Part shown: positions 48,211 through 59,867 of the stretch, piece by piece
Numbering within the stretch: position 1 is the first letter of the stretch
Layout: every line of letters starts with the position of its first letter
Assembly: GCA_002049455.2 (NCBI GenBank)
Contig: KV919001.1
Location: 1-64,000, forward strand
Source: Porphyra umbilicalis
Lineage: Eukaryota > Rhodophyta > Bangiophyceae > Bangiales > Bangiaceae
Reading direction: 5' to 3'
DNA length: 64,000 bases
Position numbers and translations under genes: made by a program
The notes under the pieces: model-generated
What the model was told of the DNA's origin: nothing
The model's input: the letters and a program-made list of their open reading frames with translations, nothing else
Database searches by the model: none

Positions 48211-48330
48211 ACGTACAGCACGGGGGATTCGCCTGTGATCCCTCACCAGACTACTAACCCCGCTCGCGGTCGCTTAGCTTCGGAATTCGGAATGGGTTCC
48301 GGCGCGTGTGACTCGGATATGGCCGTACGT
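48211..48330 (-). rRNA. 5S rRNA gene, copy 76
   Basis: Intact, T6, 632-bp sub-array. Confidence 0.95.
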
Positions 48331-48842
48331 GGGATGAAAAGGTCGTCTGTGCGCCTAGTCCCGCGGACCCTCGGGCCACCGACGTGTACTCGTCGCCTCC
48401 TACACCCTGTGACTGTCCCTCGTGTCGACGGCGGCCCCTGGGAGCAGCAGGACGTCGCACCGCGACGTCGCGCCAGCGGCTAGAGCTCCTCGCTCCCACG
48501 CAGCGCTCCCGCGCAGCGCTCAACGCTCGGTGCACGTCGGCTCCGCGGGCTCTGCCCAGTCGCTCAACTCGGGCACCAACAGGAGGTGACAGAATCGTGG
48601 ATTCGGGACTGCCTGACATGCTCCTCTCGTCAAAGCTCACCTGCCACGTGCTCCACGCGCGAAACGCAACTGGCACGTGCTCCAAGGTCGCTCCACGGTC
48701 GCTCCACGGTCGCTCCACAGTAGGTTCACGTTTGCTCGACGCTCGCTCCACGCTCGCGTGACGGGCCGGCGACAACTAATAGAGGTGGGCGCGAGAAGCA
48801 TGGCACGGAGGGATGGGAGTTGAGGCAAAAGTTTGGGAAAAA

Positions 48843-48962
48843 ACGTACAGCACGGGGGATTCGCCTGTGATCCCTCACCAGACTACTAACCCCGCTCGCG
48901 GTCGCTTAGCTTCGGAATTCGGAATGGGTTCCGGCGCGTGTGACTCGGATATGGCCGTACGT
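48843..48962 (-). rRNA. 5S rRNA gene, copy 77
   Basis: Intact, T6, 632-bp sub-array. Confidence 0.95.
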
Positions 48963-49474
48963 GGGATGAAAAGGTCGTCTGTGCGCCTAGTCCCGCGGAC
49001 CCTCGGGCCACCGACGTGTACTCGTCGCCTCCTACACCCTGTGACTGTCCCTCGTGTCGACGGCGGCCCCTGGGAGCAGCAGGACGTCGCACCGCGACGT
49101 CGCGCCAGCGGCTAGAGCTCCTCGCTCCCACGCAGCGCTCCCGCGCAGCGCTCAACGCTCGGTGCACGTCGGCTCCGCGGGCTCTGCCCAGTCGCTCAAC
49201 TCGGGCACCAACAGGAGGTGACAGAATCGTGGATTCGGGACTGCCTGACATGCTCCTCTCGTCAAAGCTCACCTGCCACGTGCTCCACGCGCGAAACGCA
49301 ACTGGCACGTGCTCCAAGGTCGCTCCACGGTCGCTCCACGGTCGCTCCACAGTAGGTTCACGTTTGCTCGACGCTCGCTCCACGCTCGCGTGACGGGCCG
49401 GCGACAACTAATAGAGGTGGGCGCGAGAAGCATGGCACGGAGGGATGGGAGTTGAGGCAAAAGTTTGGGAAAAA

Positions 49475-49594
49475 ACGTACAGCACGGGGGATTCGCCTGT
49501 GATCCCTCACCAGACTACTAACCCCGCTCGCGGTCGCTTAGCTTCGGAATTCGGAATGGGTTCCGGCGCGTGTGACTCGGATATGGCCGTACGT
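49475..49594 (-). rRNA. 5S rRNA gene, copy 78
   Basis: Intact, T6, last of the 632-bp sub-array. Confidence 0.95.
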
Positions 49595-50103
49595 GGGATG
49601 AAAAGGTCGTCTGTGCGCCTAGTCCCGCGGACCCTCGGGCCACCGACGTGTACTCGTCGCCTCCTACACCCTGTGACTGTCCCTCGTGTCGACGGCGGCC
49701 CCTGGGAGCAGCAGGACGTCGCACCGCGACGTCGCGCCAGCGGCTAGAGCTCCTCGCTCCCACGCAGCGCTCCCGCGCAGCGCTCAACGCTCGGTGCACG
49801 TCGGCTCCGCGGGCTCTGCCCAGTCGCTCAACTCGGGCACCAACAGGAGGTGACAGAATCGTGGATTCGGGACTGCCTGACATGCTCCTCTCGTCAAAGC
49901 TCACCTGCCACGTGCTCCACGCGCGAAACGCAACTGGCACGTGCTCCAAGGTCGCTCCACGGTCGCTCCACGGTCGCTCCACAGTAGGTTCATGTTTGCT
50001 CGACGCTCGCTCCACGCTCGCGTGACGGGCCGGCGACAATAATAGAGTGGGCGCGAGAAGCATGGCACGGAGGGATGGGAGTTGAGGCAAAAGTTTGGGA
50101 AAA

Positions 50104-50223
50104 ACGTACAGCACGGGGGATTCGCCTGTGATCCCTCACCAGACTACTAACCCCGCTCGCGGTCGCTTAGCTTCGGAATTCGGAATGGGTTCCGGCGCGT
50201 GTGACTCGGATATGGCCGTACGT
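50104..50223 (-). rRNA. 5S rRNA gene, copy 79
   Basis: Intact, T5. Confidence 0.95.
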
Positions 50224-50737
50224 GGGATGAAAAGGTCGTCTGTGCGCCTAGTGCCCGCGGACCCTCGGGCCACCGACGTGTACTCGTCGCCCTCCTACAC
50301 CCTGTGACTGTCCCTCGTGTCGACGGCGGCCCCTGGGAGCAGCAGGACGTCGCACCGCGACCTCGCGCCAGCGGATAGAGCTCCTCGCTCCCCGCAGCGC
50401 TCCCGCGCAGCGCTCAACGCTCGGTGCACGTCGGCTCCGCGGGCTCTGCCCAGTCGCTCAACTCGGGCACCAACAGGAGGTGACAGAATCGTGGATTCGG
50501 GACTGCCTGACATGCTCCTCTCGTCAAAGCTCACCTGCCACGTGCTCCACGCGCGAAAACGCAACTGGCACGTGCTCCAAGGTCGCTCCACGGTCGCTCC
50601 ACGGTCGCTCCACAGTAGGTTCATGTTTGCTCGACGCTCGCTCCACGCTCGCGTGACGGGACGGCGACAAGTAATAGAGTTGGGCGCGAGAAGCATGGCA
50701 CGGAGGGATGGGAGTTGAGGCAAAAGTTTGGGGAAAA

Positions 50738-50856
50738 ACGTACAGCACGGGGGATTCGCCTGTGATCCCTCACCAGACTACTACCCCGCTCGCGGTCGCT
50801 TAGCTTCGGAATTCGGAATGGGTTCCGGCGCGTGTGACTCGGATATGGCCGTACGT
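50738..50856 (-). rRNA. 5S rRNA gene, copy 80 (119 nt)
   Basis: T5, and one base missing at GGUUAG (RNA 72-77). Confidence 0.92.
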
Positions 50857-51363
50857 GGGATGAAAAGGTCGTCTGTGCGCCTAGTGCCCGCGGACGCTCG
50901 GGCCACCGACGTGTACTCGTCGCCTCCTACACCCTGTGACTGTCCCTCGTGTCGACGGCGGCCCCTGGGAGCAGCAGGACGTCGCACCGCGACCTCGCGC
51001 CAGGATAGAGCTCCTCGCTCCCGCGCAGCGCTCCCGCGCAGCGCTCAACGCTCGGTGCACGTCGGCTCGCGGGCTTGCCCAGTCGCTCAACTCGGGCACC
51101 AACAGGAGGTGACAGAATCGTGGATTCGGGACTGCCTGACATGCTCCTCTCGTCAAAGCTCACCTGCCACGTGCTCCACGCGCGAAACGCAACTGGCACG
51201 TGCTCCAAGGTCGCTCCACGGTCGCTCCACGGTCGCTCCACAGTAGGTTCATGTTTGCTCGACGCTCGCTCCACGCTCGCGTGACGGGCCGGCGACAATA
51301 ATAGAGTGGGCGCGAGAAGCATGGCACGGAGGGATGGGAGTTGAGGCAAAAGTTTGGGAAAAA

Positions 51364-51482
51364 ACGTACAGCACGGGGGATTCGCCTGTGATCCCTCACC
51401 AGACTACTAACCCCGCTCGCGGTCGCTTAGCTTCGGAATTCGGAATGGGTTCCGGCGCGTGTGACCGAATATGGCCGTACGT
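51364..51482 (-). rRNA. 5S rRNA gene, copy 81 (119 nt, altered)
   Basis: One base missing and one substitution near RNA 15-20, next to the collapsed gap. Confidence 0.9.
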
Positions 51483-51571
51483 GGGATGAAAAGGTCGTCT
51501 GTGCGCCTAGTCCCGCGACCCACGGGCCACCGACGTGTACTCGTCGGCCCCTACACCCTGTGACTGTCCCT

Positions 51572-51572
51572 N
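51572..51572. other. Single N marking a collapsed gap
   Basis: Left of the N is sequence that normally lies about 80 bp upstream of a 5S start; right of it is minisatellite. About 300 bp of spacer are missing here. Confidence 0.9.
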
Positions 51573-51698
51573 CGCTCACAGTAGTTCACGTTTGCTCGAC
51601 GCTCGCTCCACGCTCGCGTGACGGCGGCGACAATAATAGAGGTGGGCGCGAGAAGCATGGCACGGAGGGATGGGAGTTGAGGCAAAAGTTTGGGAAAA

Positions 51699-51816
51699 AC
51701 GTACAGCACGGGGGATTCGCCTGTGATCCCTACCAGACTACTAACCCGCTCGCGGTCGCTTAGCTTCGGAATTCGGAATGGGTTCCGGCGCGTGTGACTC
51801 GGATATGGCCGTACGT
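51699..51816 (-). rRNA. 5S rRNA gene, copy 82 (118 nt)
   Basis: T5, with one base missing near RNA 88 and one in the G4 run at RNA 70-73. Confidence 0.9.
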
Positions 51817-52198
51817 GGGATGAAAAGGTCGTCTGTCGCCTAGTCCCGCGGACCTCGGGCCACCGACGTGTACTCGTCGGCCTCCTACACCCTGTGACTG
51901 TCCCTCGTGTCGACGGCGGCCCCTGGGAGCAGCAGGACGTCGCACCGCGACGTCGCGCCAGCGGCTAGAGCTCCTCGCTCCCACGCAGCGCTCCCGCGCA
52001 GCGCTCAACGCTCGGTGCACGTCGGCTCCGCGGGCTCTGCCCAGTCGCTCAACTCGGGCACCAACAGGAGGTGACAGAATCGTGGATTCGGGACTGCCTG
52101 ACATGCTCCTCTCGTCAAAGCTCACCTGCCACGTGCTCCACGCGCAAACGCAACTGGCACGTGCTCCAAGGTCGCTCCACGGTCGCTCCACGGTCGCT

Positions 52199-52286
52199 CC
52201 ACAGTAGGTTCACGTTTGCTCGACGCTCGCTCCACGCTCGCTCCACAGTAGGTTCACGTTTGCTCGACGCTCGCTCCACGCTCGCG
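52199..52286. repeat. 44-bp tandem duplication in the minisatellite
   Basis: Same event and same boundaries as at 2767-2854, here with copies 52199-52242 and 52243-52286, in another family A unit. Confidence 0.88.
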
Positions 52287-52370
52287 TGACGGGCCGGCGA
52301 CAACTAATAGAGGTGGGCGCGAGAAGCATGGCACGGAGGGATGGGAGTTGAGGCAAAAGTTTGGGAAAAA

Positions 52371-52490
52371 ACGTACAGCACGGGGGATTCGCCTGTGATC
52401 CCTCACCAGACTACTAACCCCGCTCGCGGTCGCTTAGCTTCGGAATTCGGAATGGGTTCCGGCGCGTGTGACTCGGATATGGCCGTACGT
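52371..52490 (-). rRNA. 5S rRNA gene, copy 83
   Basis: Intact, T6; the 44-bp duplication lies past its terminator. Confidence 0.95.
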
Positions 52491-53004
52491 GGGATGAAAA
52501 GGTCGTCTGTGCGCCTAGTCCCCGCGGACCCTCGGGCCACCGACGTGTACTCGTCGGCCTCCTACACCCTGTGACTGTCCCTCGTGTCGACGGCGGCCCC
52601 TGGGAGCAGCAGGACGTCGCACCGCGACGTCGCGCCAGCGGCTAGAGCTCCTCGCTCCCACGCAGCGCTCCCGCGCAGCGCTCAACGCTCGGTGCACGTC
52701 GGCTCCGCGGGCTCTGCCCAGTCGCTCAACTCGGGCACCAACAGGAGGTGACAGAATCGTGGATTCGGGCCTGCCTGACATGCTCCTCTCGTCAAAGCTC
52801 ACCTGCCACGTGCTCCACGCGCGAAACGCAACTGGCACGTGCTCCAAGGTCGCTCCACGGTCGCTCCACGGTCGCTCCACAGTAGGTTCACGTTTGCTCG
52901 ACGCTCGCTCCACGCTCGCGTGACGGGCCGGCGACAACTAATAGAGGTGGGCGCGAGAAGCATGGCACGGAGGGATGGGAGTTGAGGCAAAAGTTTGGGA
53001 AAAA

Positions 53005-53124
53005 ACGTACAGCACGGGGGATTCGCCTGTGATCCCTCACCAGACTACTAACCCCGCTCGCGGTCGCTTAGCTTCGGAATTCGGAATGGGTTCCGGCGCG
53101 TGTGACTCGGATATGGCCGTACGT
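53005..53124 (-). rRNA. 5S rRNA gene, copy 84
   Basis: Intact, T6, family A. Confidence 0.95.
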
Positions 53125-53636
53125 GGGATGAAAAGGTCGTCTGTGCGCCTAGTCCCGCGGACCCTCGGGCCACCGACGTGTACTCGTCGGCCTCCTACAC
53201 CCTGTGACTGTCCCTCGTGTCGACGGCGGCCCCTGGGAGCAGCAGGACGTCGCACCGCGACGTCGCGCCAGCGGCTAGAGCTCCTCGCTCCCACGCAGCG
53301 CTCCCGCGCAGCGCTCAACGCTCGGTGCACGTCGGCTCCGCGGGCTCTGCCCAGTCGCTCAACTCGGGCACCAACAGGAGGTGACAGAATCGTGGATTCG
53401 GGCTGCCTGACATGCTCCTCTCGTCAAAGCTCACCTGCCACGTGCTCCACGCGCGAAACGCAACTGGCACGTGCTCCAAGGTCGCTCCACGGTCGCTCCA
53501 CGGTCGCTCCACAGTAGGTTCACGTTTGCTCGACGCTCGCTCCACGCTCGCGTGACGGGCCGGCGACAACTAATAGAGGTGGGCGCGAGAAGCATGGCAC
53601 GGAGGGATGGGAGTTGAGGCAAAAGTTTGGGAAAAA

Positions 53637-53756
53637 ACGTACAGCACGGGGGATTCGCCTGTGATCCCTCACCAGACTACTAACCCCGCTCGCGGTCGCT
53701 TAGCTTCGGAATTCGGAATGGGTTCCGGCGCGTGTGACTCGGATATGGCCGTACGT
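53637..53756 (-). rRNA. 5S rRNA gene, copy 85
   Basis: Intact, T6, family A. Confidence 0.95.
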
Positions 53757-54269
53757 GGGATGAAAAGGTCGTCTGTGCGCCTAGTCCCCGCGGACCCTCG
53801 GGCCACCGACGTGTACTCGTCGGCCTCCTACACCCTGTGACTGTCCCTCGTGTCGACGGCGGCCCCTGGGAGCAGCAGGACGTCGCACCGCGACGTCGCG
53901 CCAGCGGCTAGAGCTCCTCGCTCCCACGCAGCGCTCCCGCGCAGCGCTCAACGCTCGGTGCACGTCGGCTCCGCGGGCTCTGCCCAGTCGCTCAACTCGG
54001 GCACCAACAGGAGGTGACAGAATCGTGGATTCGGGACTGCCTGACATGCTCCTCTCGTCAAAGCTCACCTGCCACGTGCTCCACGCGCGAAACGCAACTG
54101 GCACGTGCTCCAAGGTCGCTCCACGGTCGCTCCACGGTCGCTCCACAGTAGGTTCATGTTTGCTCGACGCTCGCTCCACGCTCGCGTGACGGGCCGGCGA
54201 CAATAATAGAGTTGGGCGCGAGAAGCATGGCACGGAGGGATGGGAGTTGAGGCAAAAGTTTGGGAAAAA

Positions 54270-54389
54270 ACGTACAGCACGGGGGATTCGCCTGTGATCC
54301 CTCACCAGACTACTAACCCCGCTCGCGGTCGCTTAGCTTCGGAATTCGGAATGGGTTCCGGCGCGTGTGACTCGGATATGGCCGTACGT
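54270..54389 (-). rRNA. 5S rRNA gene, copy 86
   Basis: Intact, T6; start of a clean B block. Confidence 0.95.
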
Positions 54390-54902
54390 GGGATGAAAAG
54401 GTCGTCTGTGCGCCTAGTGCCCGCGGACCTCGGGCCACCGACGTGTACTCGTCGCCCTCCTACACCCTGTGACTGTCCCTCGTGTCGACGGCGGCCCCTG
54501 GGAGCAGCAGGACGTCGCACCGCGACCTCGCGCCAGCGGATAGAGCTCCTCGCTCCCGCGCAGCGCTCCCGCGCAGCGCTCAACGCTCGGTGCACGTCGG
54601 CTCCGCGGGCTCTGCCCAGTCGCTCAACTCGGGCACCAACAGGAGGTGACAGAATCGTGGATTCGGGACTGCCTGACATGCTCCTCTCGTCAAAGCTCAC
54701 CTGCCACGTGCTCCACGCGCGAAAACGCAACTGGCACGTGCTCCAAGGTCGCTCCACGGTCGCTCCACGGTCGCTCCACAGTAGGTTCATGTTTGCTCGA
54801 CGCTCGCTCCACGCTCGCGTGACGGGACGGCGACAAGTAATAGAGTTGGGCGCGAGAAGCATGGCACGGAGGGATGGGAGTTGAGGCAAAAGTTTGGGAA
54901 AA

Positions 54903-55022
54903 ACGTACAGCACGGGGGATTCGCCTGTGATCCCTCACCAGACTACTAACCCCGCTCGCGGTCGCTTAGCTTCGGAATTCGGAATGGGTTCCGGCGCGTG
55001 TGACTCGGATATGGCCGTACGT
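54903..55022 (-). rRNA. 5S rRNA gene, copy 87
   Basis: Intact, T5. Confidence 0.95.
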
Positions 55023-55536
55023 GGGATGAAAAGGTCGTCTGTGCGCCTAGTGCCCGCGGACCTCGGGCCACCGACGTGTACTCGTCGCCCTCCTACACCC
55101 TGTGACTGTCCCTCGTGTCGACGGCGGCCCCTGGGAGCAGCAGGACGTCGCACCGCGACCTCGCGCCAGCGGATAGAGCTCCTCGCTCCCGCGCAGCGCT
55201 CCCGCGCAGCGCTCAACGCTCGGTGCACGTCGGCTCCGCGGGCTCTGCCCAGTCGCTCAACTCGGGCACCAACAGGAGGTGACAGAATCGTGGATTCGGG
55301 ACTGCCTGACATGCTCCTCTCGTCAAAGCTCACCTGCCACGTGCTCCACGCGCGAAAACGCAACTGGCACGTGCTCCAAGGTCGCTCCACGGTCGCTCCA
55401 CGGTCGCTCCACAGTAGGTTCATGTTTGCTCGACGCTCGCTCCACGCTCGCGTGACGGGCCGGCGACAAGTAATAGAGTTGGGCGCGAGAAGCATGGCAC
55501 GGAGGGATGGGAGTTGAGGCAAAAGTTTGGGAAAAA

Positions 55537-55656
55537 ACGTACAGCACGGGGGATTCGCCTGTGATCCCTCACCAGACTACTAACCCCGCTCGCGGTCGCT
55601 TAGCTTCGGAATTCGGAATGGGTTCCGGCGCGTGTGACTCGGATATGGCCGTACGT
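55537..55656 (-). rRNA. 5S rRNA gene, copy 88
   Basis: Intact, T6, family B. Confidence 0.95.
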
Positions 55657-56171
55657 GGGATGAAAAGGTCGTCTGTGCGCCTAGTGCCCGCGGACCCTCG
55701 GGCCACCGACGTGTACTCGTCGCCCTCCTACACCCTGTGACTGTCCCTCGTGTCGACGGCGGCCCCTGGGAGCAGCAGGACGTCGCACCGCGACCTCGCG
55801 CCAGCGGATAGAGCTCCTCGCTCCCGCGCAGCGCTCCCGCGCAGCGCTCAACGCTCGGTGCACGTCGGCTCCGCGGGCTCTGCCCAGTCGCTCAACTCGG
55901 GCACCAACAGGAGGTGACAGAATCGTGGATTCGGGACTGCCTGACATGCTCCTCTCGTCAAAGCTCACCTGCCACGTGCTCCACGCGCGAAAACGCAACT
56001 GGCACGTGCTCCAAGGTCGCTCCACGGTCGCTCCACGGTCGCTCCACAGTAGGTTCATGTTTGCTCGACGCTCGCTCCACGCTCGCGTGACGGGACGGCG
56101 ACAAGTAATAGAGTTGGGCGCGAGAAGCATGGCACGGAGGGATGGGAGTTGAGGCAAAAGTTTGGGAAAAA

Positions 56172-56291
56172 ACGTACAGCACGGGGGATTCGCCTGTGAT
56201 CCCTCACCAGACTACTAACCCCGCTCGCGGTCGCTTAGCTTCGGAATTCGGAATGGGTTCCGGCGCGTGTGACTCGGATATGGCCGTACGT
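56172..56291 (-). rRNA. 5S rRNA gene, copy 89
   Basis: Intact, T6, family B. Confidence 0.95.
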
Positions 56292-56806
56292 GGGATGAAA
56301 AGGTCGTCTGTGCGCCTAGTGCCCGCGGACCCTCGGGCCACCGACGTGTACTCGTCGCCCTCCTACACCCTGTGACTGTCCCTCGTGTCGACGGCGGCCC
56401 CTGGGAGCAGCAGGACGTCGCACCGCGACCTCGCGCCAGCGGATAGAGCTCCTCGCTCCCGCGCAGCGCTCCCGCGCAGCGCTCAACGCTCGGTGCACGT
56501 CGGCTCCGCGGGCTCTGCCCAGTCGCTCAACTCGGGCACCAACAGGAGGTGACAGAATCGTGGATTCGGGACTGCCTGACATGCTCCTCTCGTCAAAGCT
56601 CACCTGCCACGTGCTCCACGCGCGAAAACGCAACTGGCACGTGCTCCAAGGTCGCTCCACGGTCGCTCCACGGTCGCTCCACAGTAGGTTCATGTTTGCT
56701 CGACGCTCGCTCCACGCTCGCGTGACGGGACGGCGACAAGTAATAGAGTTGGGCGCGAGAAGCATGGCACGGAGGGATGGGAGTTGAGGCAAAAGTTTGG
56801 GAAAAA

Positions 56807-56926
56807 ACGTACAGCACGGGGGATTCGCCTGTGATCCCTCACCAGACTACTAACCCCGCTCGCGGTCGCTTAGCTTCGGAATTCGGAATGGGTTCCGGCG
56901 CGTGTGACTCGGATATGGCCGTACGT
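56807..56926 (-). rRNA. 5S rRNA gene, copy 90
   Basis: Intact, T6, GACGCTCGGG sub-variant. Confidence 0.95.
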
Positions 56927-57441
56927 GGGATGAAAAGGTCGTCTGTGCGCCTAGTGCCCGCGGACGCTCGGGCCACCGACGTGTACTCGTCGCCCTCCTA
57001 CACCCTGTGACTGTCCCTCGTGTCGACGGCGGCCCCTGGGAGCAGCAGGACGTCGCACCGCGACCTCGCGCCAGCGGATAGAGCTCCTCGCTCCCGCGCA
57101 GCGCTCCCGCGCAGCGCTCAACGCTCGGTGCACGTCGGCTCCGCGGGCTCTGCCCAGTCGCTCAACTCGGGCACCAACAGGAGGTGACAGAATCGTGGAT
57201 TCGGGACTGCCTGACATGCTCCTCTCGTCAAAGCTCACCTGCCACGTGCTCCACGCGCGAAAACGCAACTGGCACGTGCTCCAAGGTCGCTCCACGGTCG
57301 CTCCACGGTCGCTCCACAGTAGGTTCATGTTTGCTCGACGCTCGCTCCACGCTCGCGTGACGGGACGGCGACAAGTAATAGAGTTGGGCGCGAGAAGCAT
57401 GGCACGGAGGGATGGGAGTTGAGGCAAAAGTTTGGGAAAAA

Positions 57442-57561
57442 ACGTACAGCACGGGGGATTCGCCTGTGATCCCTCACCAGACTACTAACCCCGCTCGCGG
57501 TCGCTTAGCTTCGGAATTCGGAATGGGTTCCGGCGCGTGTGACTCGGATATGGCCGTACGT
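57442..57561 (-). rRNA. 5S rRNA gene, copy 91
   Basis: Intact, T6, GACGCTCGGG sub-variant. Confidence 0.95.
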
Positions 57562-58076
57562 GGGATGAAAAGGTCGTCTGTGCGCCTAGTGCCCGCGGAC
57601 GCTCGGGCCACCGACGTGTACTCGTCGCCCTCCTACACCCTGTGACTGTCCCTCGTGTCGACGGCGGCCCCTGGGAGCAGCAGGACGTCGCACCGCGACC
57701 TCGCGCCAGCGGATAGAGCTCCTCGCTCCCGCGCAGCGCTCCCGCGCAGCGCTCAACGCTCGGTGCACGTCGGCTCCGCGGGCTCTGCCCAGTCGCTCAA
57801 CTCGGGCACCAACAGGAGGTGACAGAATCGTGGATTCGGGACTGCCTGACATGCTCCTCTCGTCAAAGCTCACCTGCCACGTGCTCCACGCGCGAAAACG
57901 CAACTGGCACGTGCTCCAAGGTCGCTCCACGGTCGCTCCACGGTCGCTCCACAGTAGGTTCATGTTTGCTCGACGCTCGCTCCACGCTCGCGTGACGGGA
58001 CGGCGACAAGTAATAGAGTTGGGCGCGAGAAGCATGGCACGGAGGGATGGGAGTTGAGGCAAAAGTTTGGGAAAAA

Positions 58077-58196
58077 ACGTACAGCACGGGGGATTCGCCT
58101 GTGATCCCTCACCAGACTACTAACCCCGCTCGCGGTCGCTTAGCTTCGGAATTCGGAATGGGTTCCGGCGCGTGTGACTCGGATATGGCCGTACGT
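58077..58196 (-). rRNA. 5S rRNA gene, copy 92
   Basis: Intact, T6; its upstream spacer has single-base insertions. Confidence 0.95.
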
Positions 58197-58712
58197 GGGA
58201 TGAAAAGGTCGTCTGTGCGCCTAGTGCCCGCGGACCTCGGGCCACCGACGTGTACTCGTCGCCCTCCTACACCCTGTGACTGTCCCTCGTGTCGACGGCG
58301 GCCCCTGGGAGCAGCAGGACGTCGCACCGCGACCGTCGCGCCAGCGGATAGAGCTCCTCGCTCCCGCGCAGCGCTCCCGCGCAGCGCTCAACGCTCGGTG
58401 CACGTCGGCTCCGCGGGCTCTGCCCAGTCGCTCAACTCGGGCACCAACAGGAGGTGACAGAATCGTGGATTCGGGACTGCCTGACATGCTCCTCTCGTCA
58501 AAGCTCACCTGCCACGTGCTCCACGCGCGAAAACGCAACTGGCACGTGCTCCAAGGTCGCTCCACCGGTCGCTCCACGGTCGCTCCACAGTAGGTTCATG
58601 TTTGCTCGACGCTCGCTCCACGCTCGCGTGACGGGACGGCGGCAAGTAATAGAGTTGGGCGCGAGAAGCATGGCACGGAGGGATGGGAGTTGAGGCAAAA
58701 GTTTGGGAAAAA

Positions 58713-58786
58713 ACGTACAGCACGGGGGATTCGCCTGTGATCCCTCACCAGACTACTAACCCCGCTCGCGGTCGCTTTAGCTTCGG
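58713..58786 (-). pseudogene. 5S rRNA pseudogene, copy 93 (5' part deleted)
   Basis: The 3' part, RNA 48-120, and the T6 tract are present. A 53-bp deletion then joins the gene interior to the A4 tract of the 5' flank, removing RNA 1-47 and the start site. A T is also inserted in box A. The break has AA microhomology on both sides. Without the 5' strand of helix I and most of helices II and III it cannot make a normal 5S rRNA. It may be real or an assembly error, since it lies in a damaged stretch. Confidence 0.85.
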
Positions 58787-59315
58787 AAAAGGTGCGTCTG
58801 TGCGCCTAGTGCCCGCGGACCCTCGGGCCACCGACGTGTACTCGTCGGCCTCCTACACCCTGTGACTGTCCCTCGTGTCGACGGCGGCCCCTGGGAGCAG
58901 CAGGACGTCCGCACCGCGACGTCGCGCCAGCGGTAGAGCTCCTCGCTCCACGCAGCGCTCCCGCGCAGCGCTCAACGCTCGGTGCACGTCGGCTCCGCGG
59001 GCTCTGCCCAGTCGCTCAACTCGGGCACCAACAGGAGGTGACAGAATCGTGGATTCGGGACTGCCTGACATGCTCCTCTCGTCAAAGCTCACCTGCCACG
59101 TGCTCCACGCGCGAAAACGCAACTGGCACGTGCTCCAAGGTCGCTCCACGGTCGCTCCACGGTCGCTCCACAGTAGGTTCAGTTGCTCGACGTCGCATCC
59201 AGTGTCAGTGCTCGACGCTCGCTCCACGCTCGCGTGACGGGCGGCGACAATAATAGAGTGGGCGCGAGAAGCATGGCACGGAGGGATGGGAGTTGAGGCA
59301 AAAGTTTGGGAAAAA

Positions 59316-59435
59316 ACGTACAGCACGGGGGATTCGCCTGTGATCCCTCACCAGACTACTAACCCCGCTCGCGGTCGCTTAGCTTCGGAATTCGGAATGG
59401 GTTCCGGCGCGTGTGACTCGGATATGGCCGTACGT
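59316..59435 (-). rRNA. 5S rRNA gene, copy 94
   Basis: Intact, T6; last gene before the second N run. Confidence 0.95.
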
Positions 59436-59867
59436 GGGATGAAAAGGTCGTCTGTGCGCCTAGTCCCGCGGACCCTGGGCCACCGACGTGTACTCGTCGG
59501 CCTCCTACACCCTGTGACTGTCCCTCGTGTCGACGGCGGCCCCTGGGAGCAGCAGGACGTCGCACCGCGACGTCGCGCCAGCGGTAGAGCTCCTCGCTCC
59601 CACGCAGCGCTCCCGCGCAGCGCTCAACGCTCGGTGCACGTCGGCTCCGCGGGCTCTGCCCAGTCGCTCAACTCGGGCACCAACAGGAGGTGACAGAATC
59701 GTGGATTCGGGACTGCCTGACATGCTCCTCTCGTCAAAGCTCACCTGCCACGTGCTCCACGCGCGAAAACGCAACTGGCACGTGCTCCAAGGTCGCTCCA
59801 CGGTCGCTCACGTGCTCCACAGTAGGTTCAGTGCTCACGCTCGCTCACGTCGCTCACAGTAGGTTCA

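Larger units (their letters stand above)
45686..50103 (-). repeat. Family A-like block with a 632-bp sub-array (copies 72-78)
   Basis: Copies 75-78 recur at exactly 632 bp. Relative to family A they lack one base at each of diagnostic sites 1 and 2 (near 47730 and 47763 and their equivalents). Copies 72 and 74 are hybrids. Confidence 0.8.
50104..51363 (-). repeat. Family B units (copies 79-80)
   Basis: B states with small losses near 51000-51080; the unit of copy 80 ends as an A/B hybrid. Confidence 0.75.
51364..52370 (-). repeat. Collapsed and damaged units (copies 81-82)
   Basis: The 3' ends of these two copies lie only 335 bp apart, because a single N at 51572 joins the early spacer directly to the minisatellite. 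Several one-base losses surround the join. Confidence 0.85.
52371..54269 (-). repeat. Spacer family A block (copies 83-85)
   Basis: A states at nearly all sites; the last unit turns to B near 54154 (TTCATGTTT) and lacks the variable base in CAATAATAG. Confidence 0.82.
54270..58712 (-). repeat. Spacer family B block (copies 86-92)
   Basis: Clean 635-bp B units, first with the GACCCTCGGG and then with the GACGCTCGGG sub-variant. The last unit carries single-base insertions, for example near 58334 and 58565. Confidence 0.85.
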
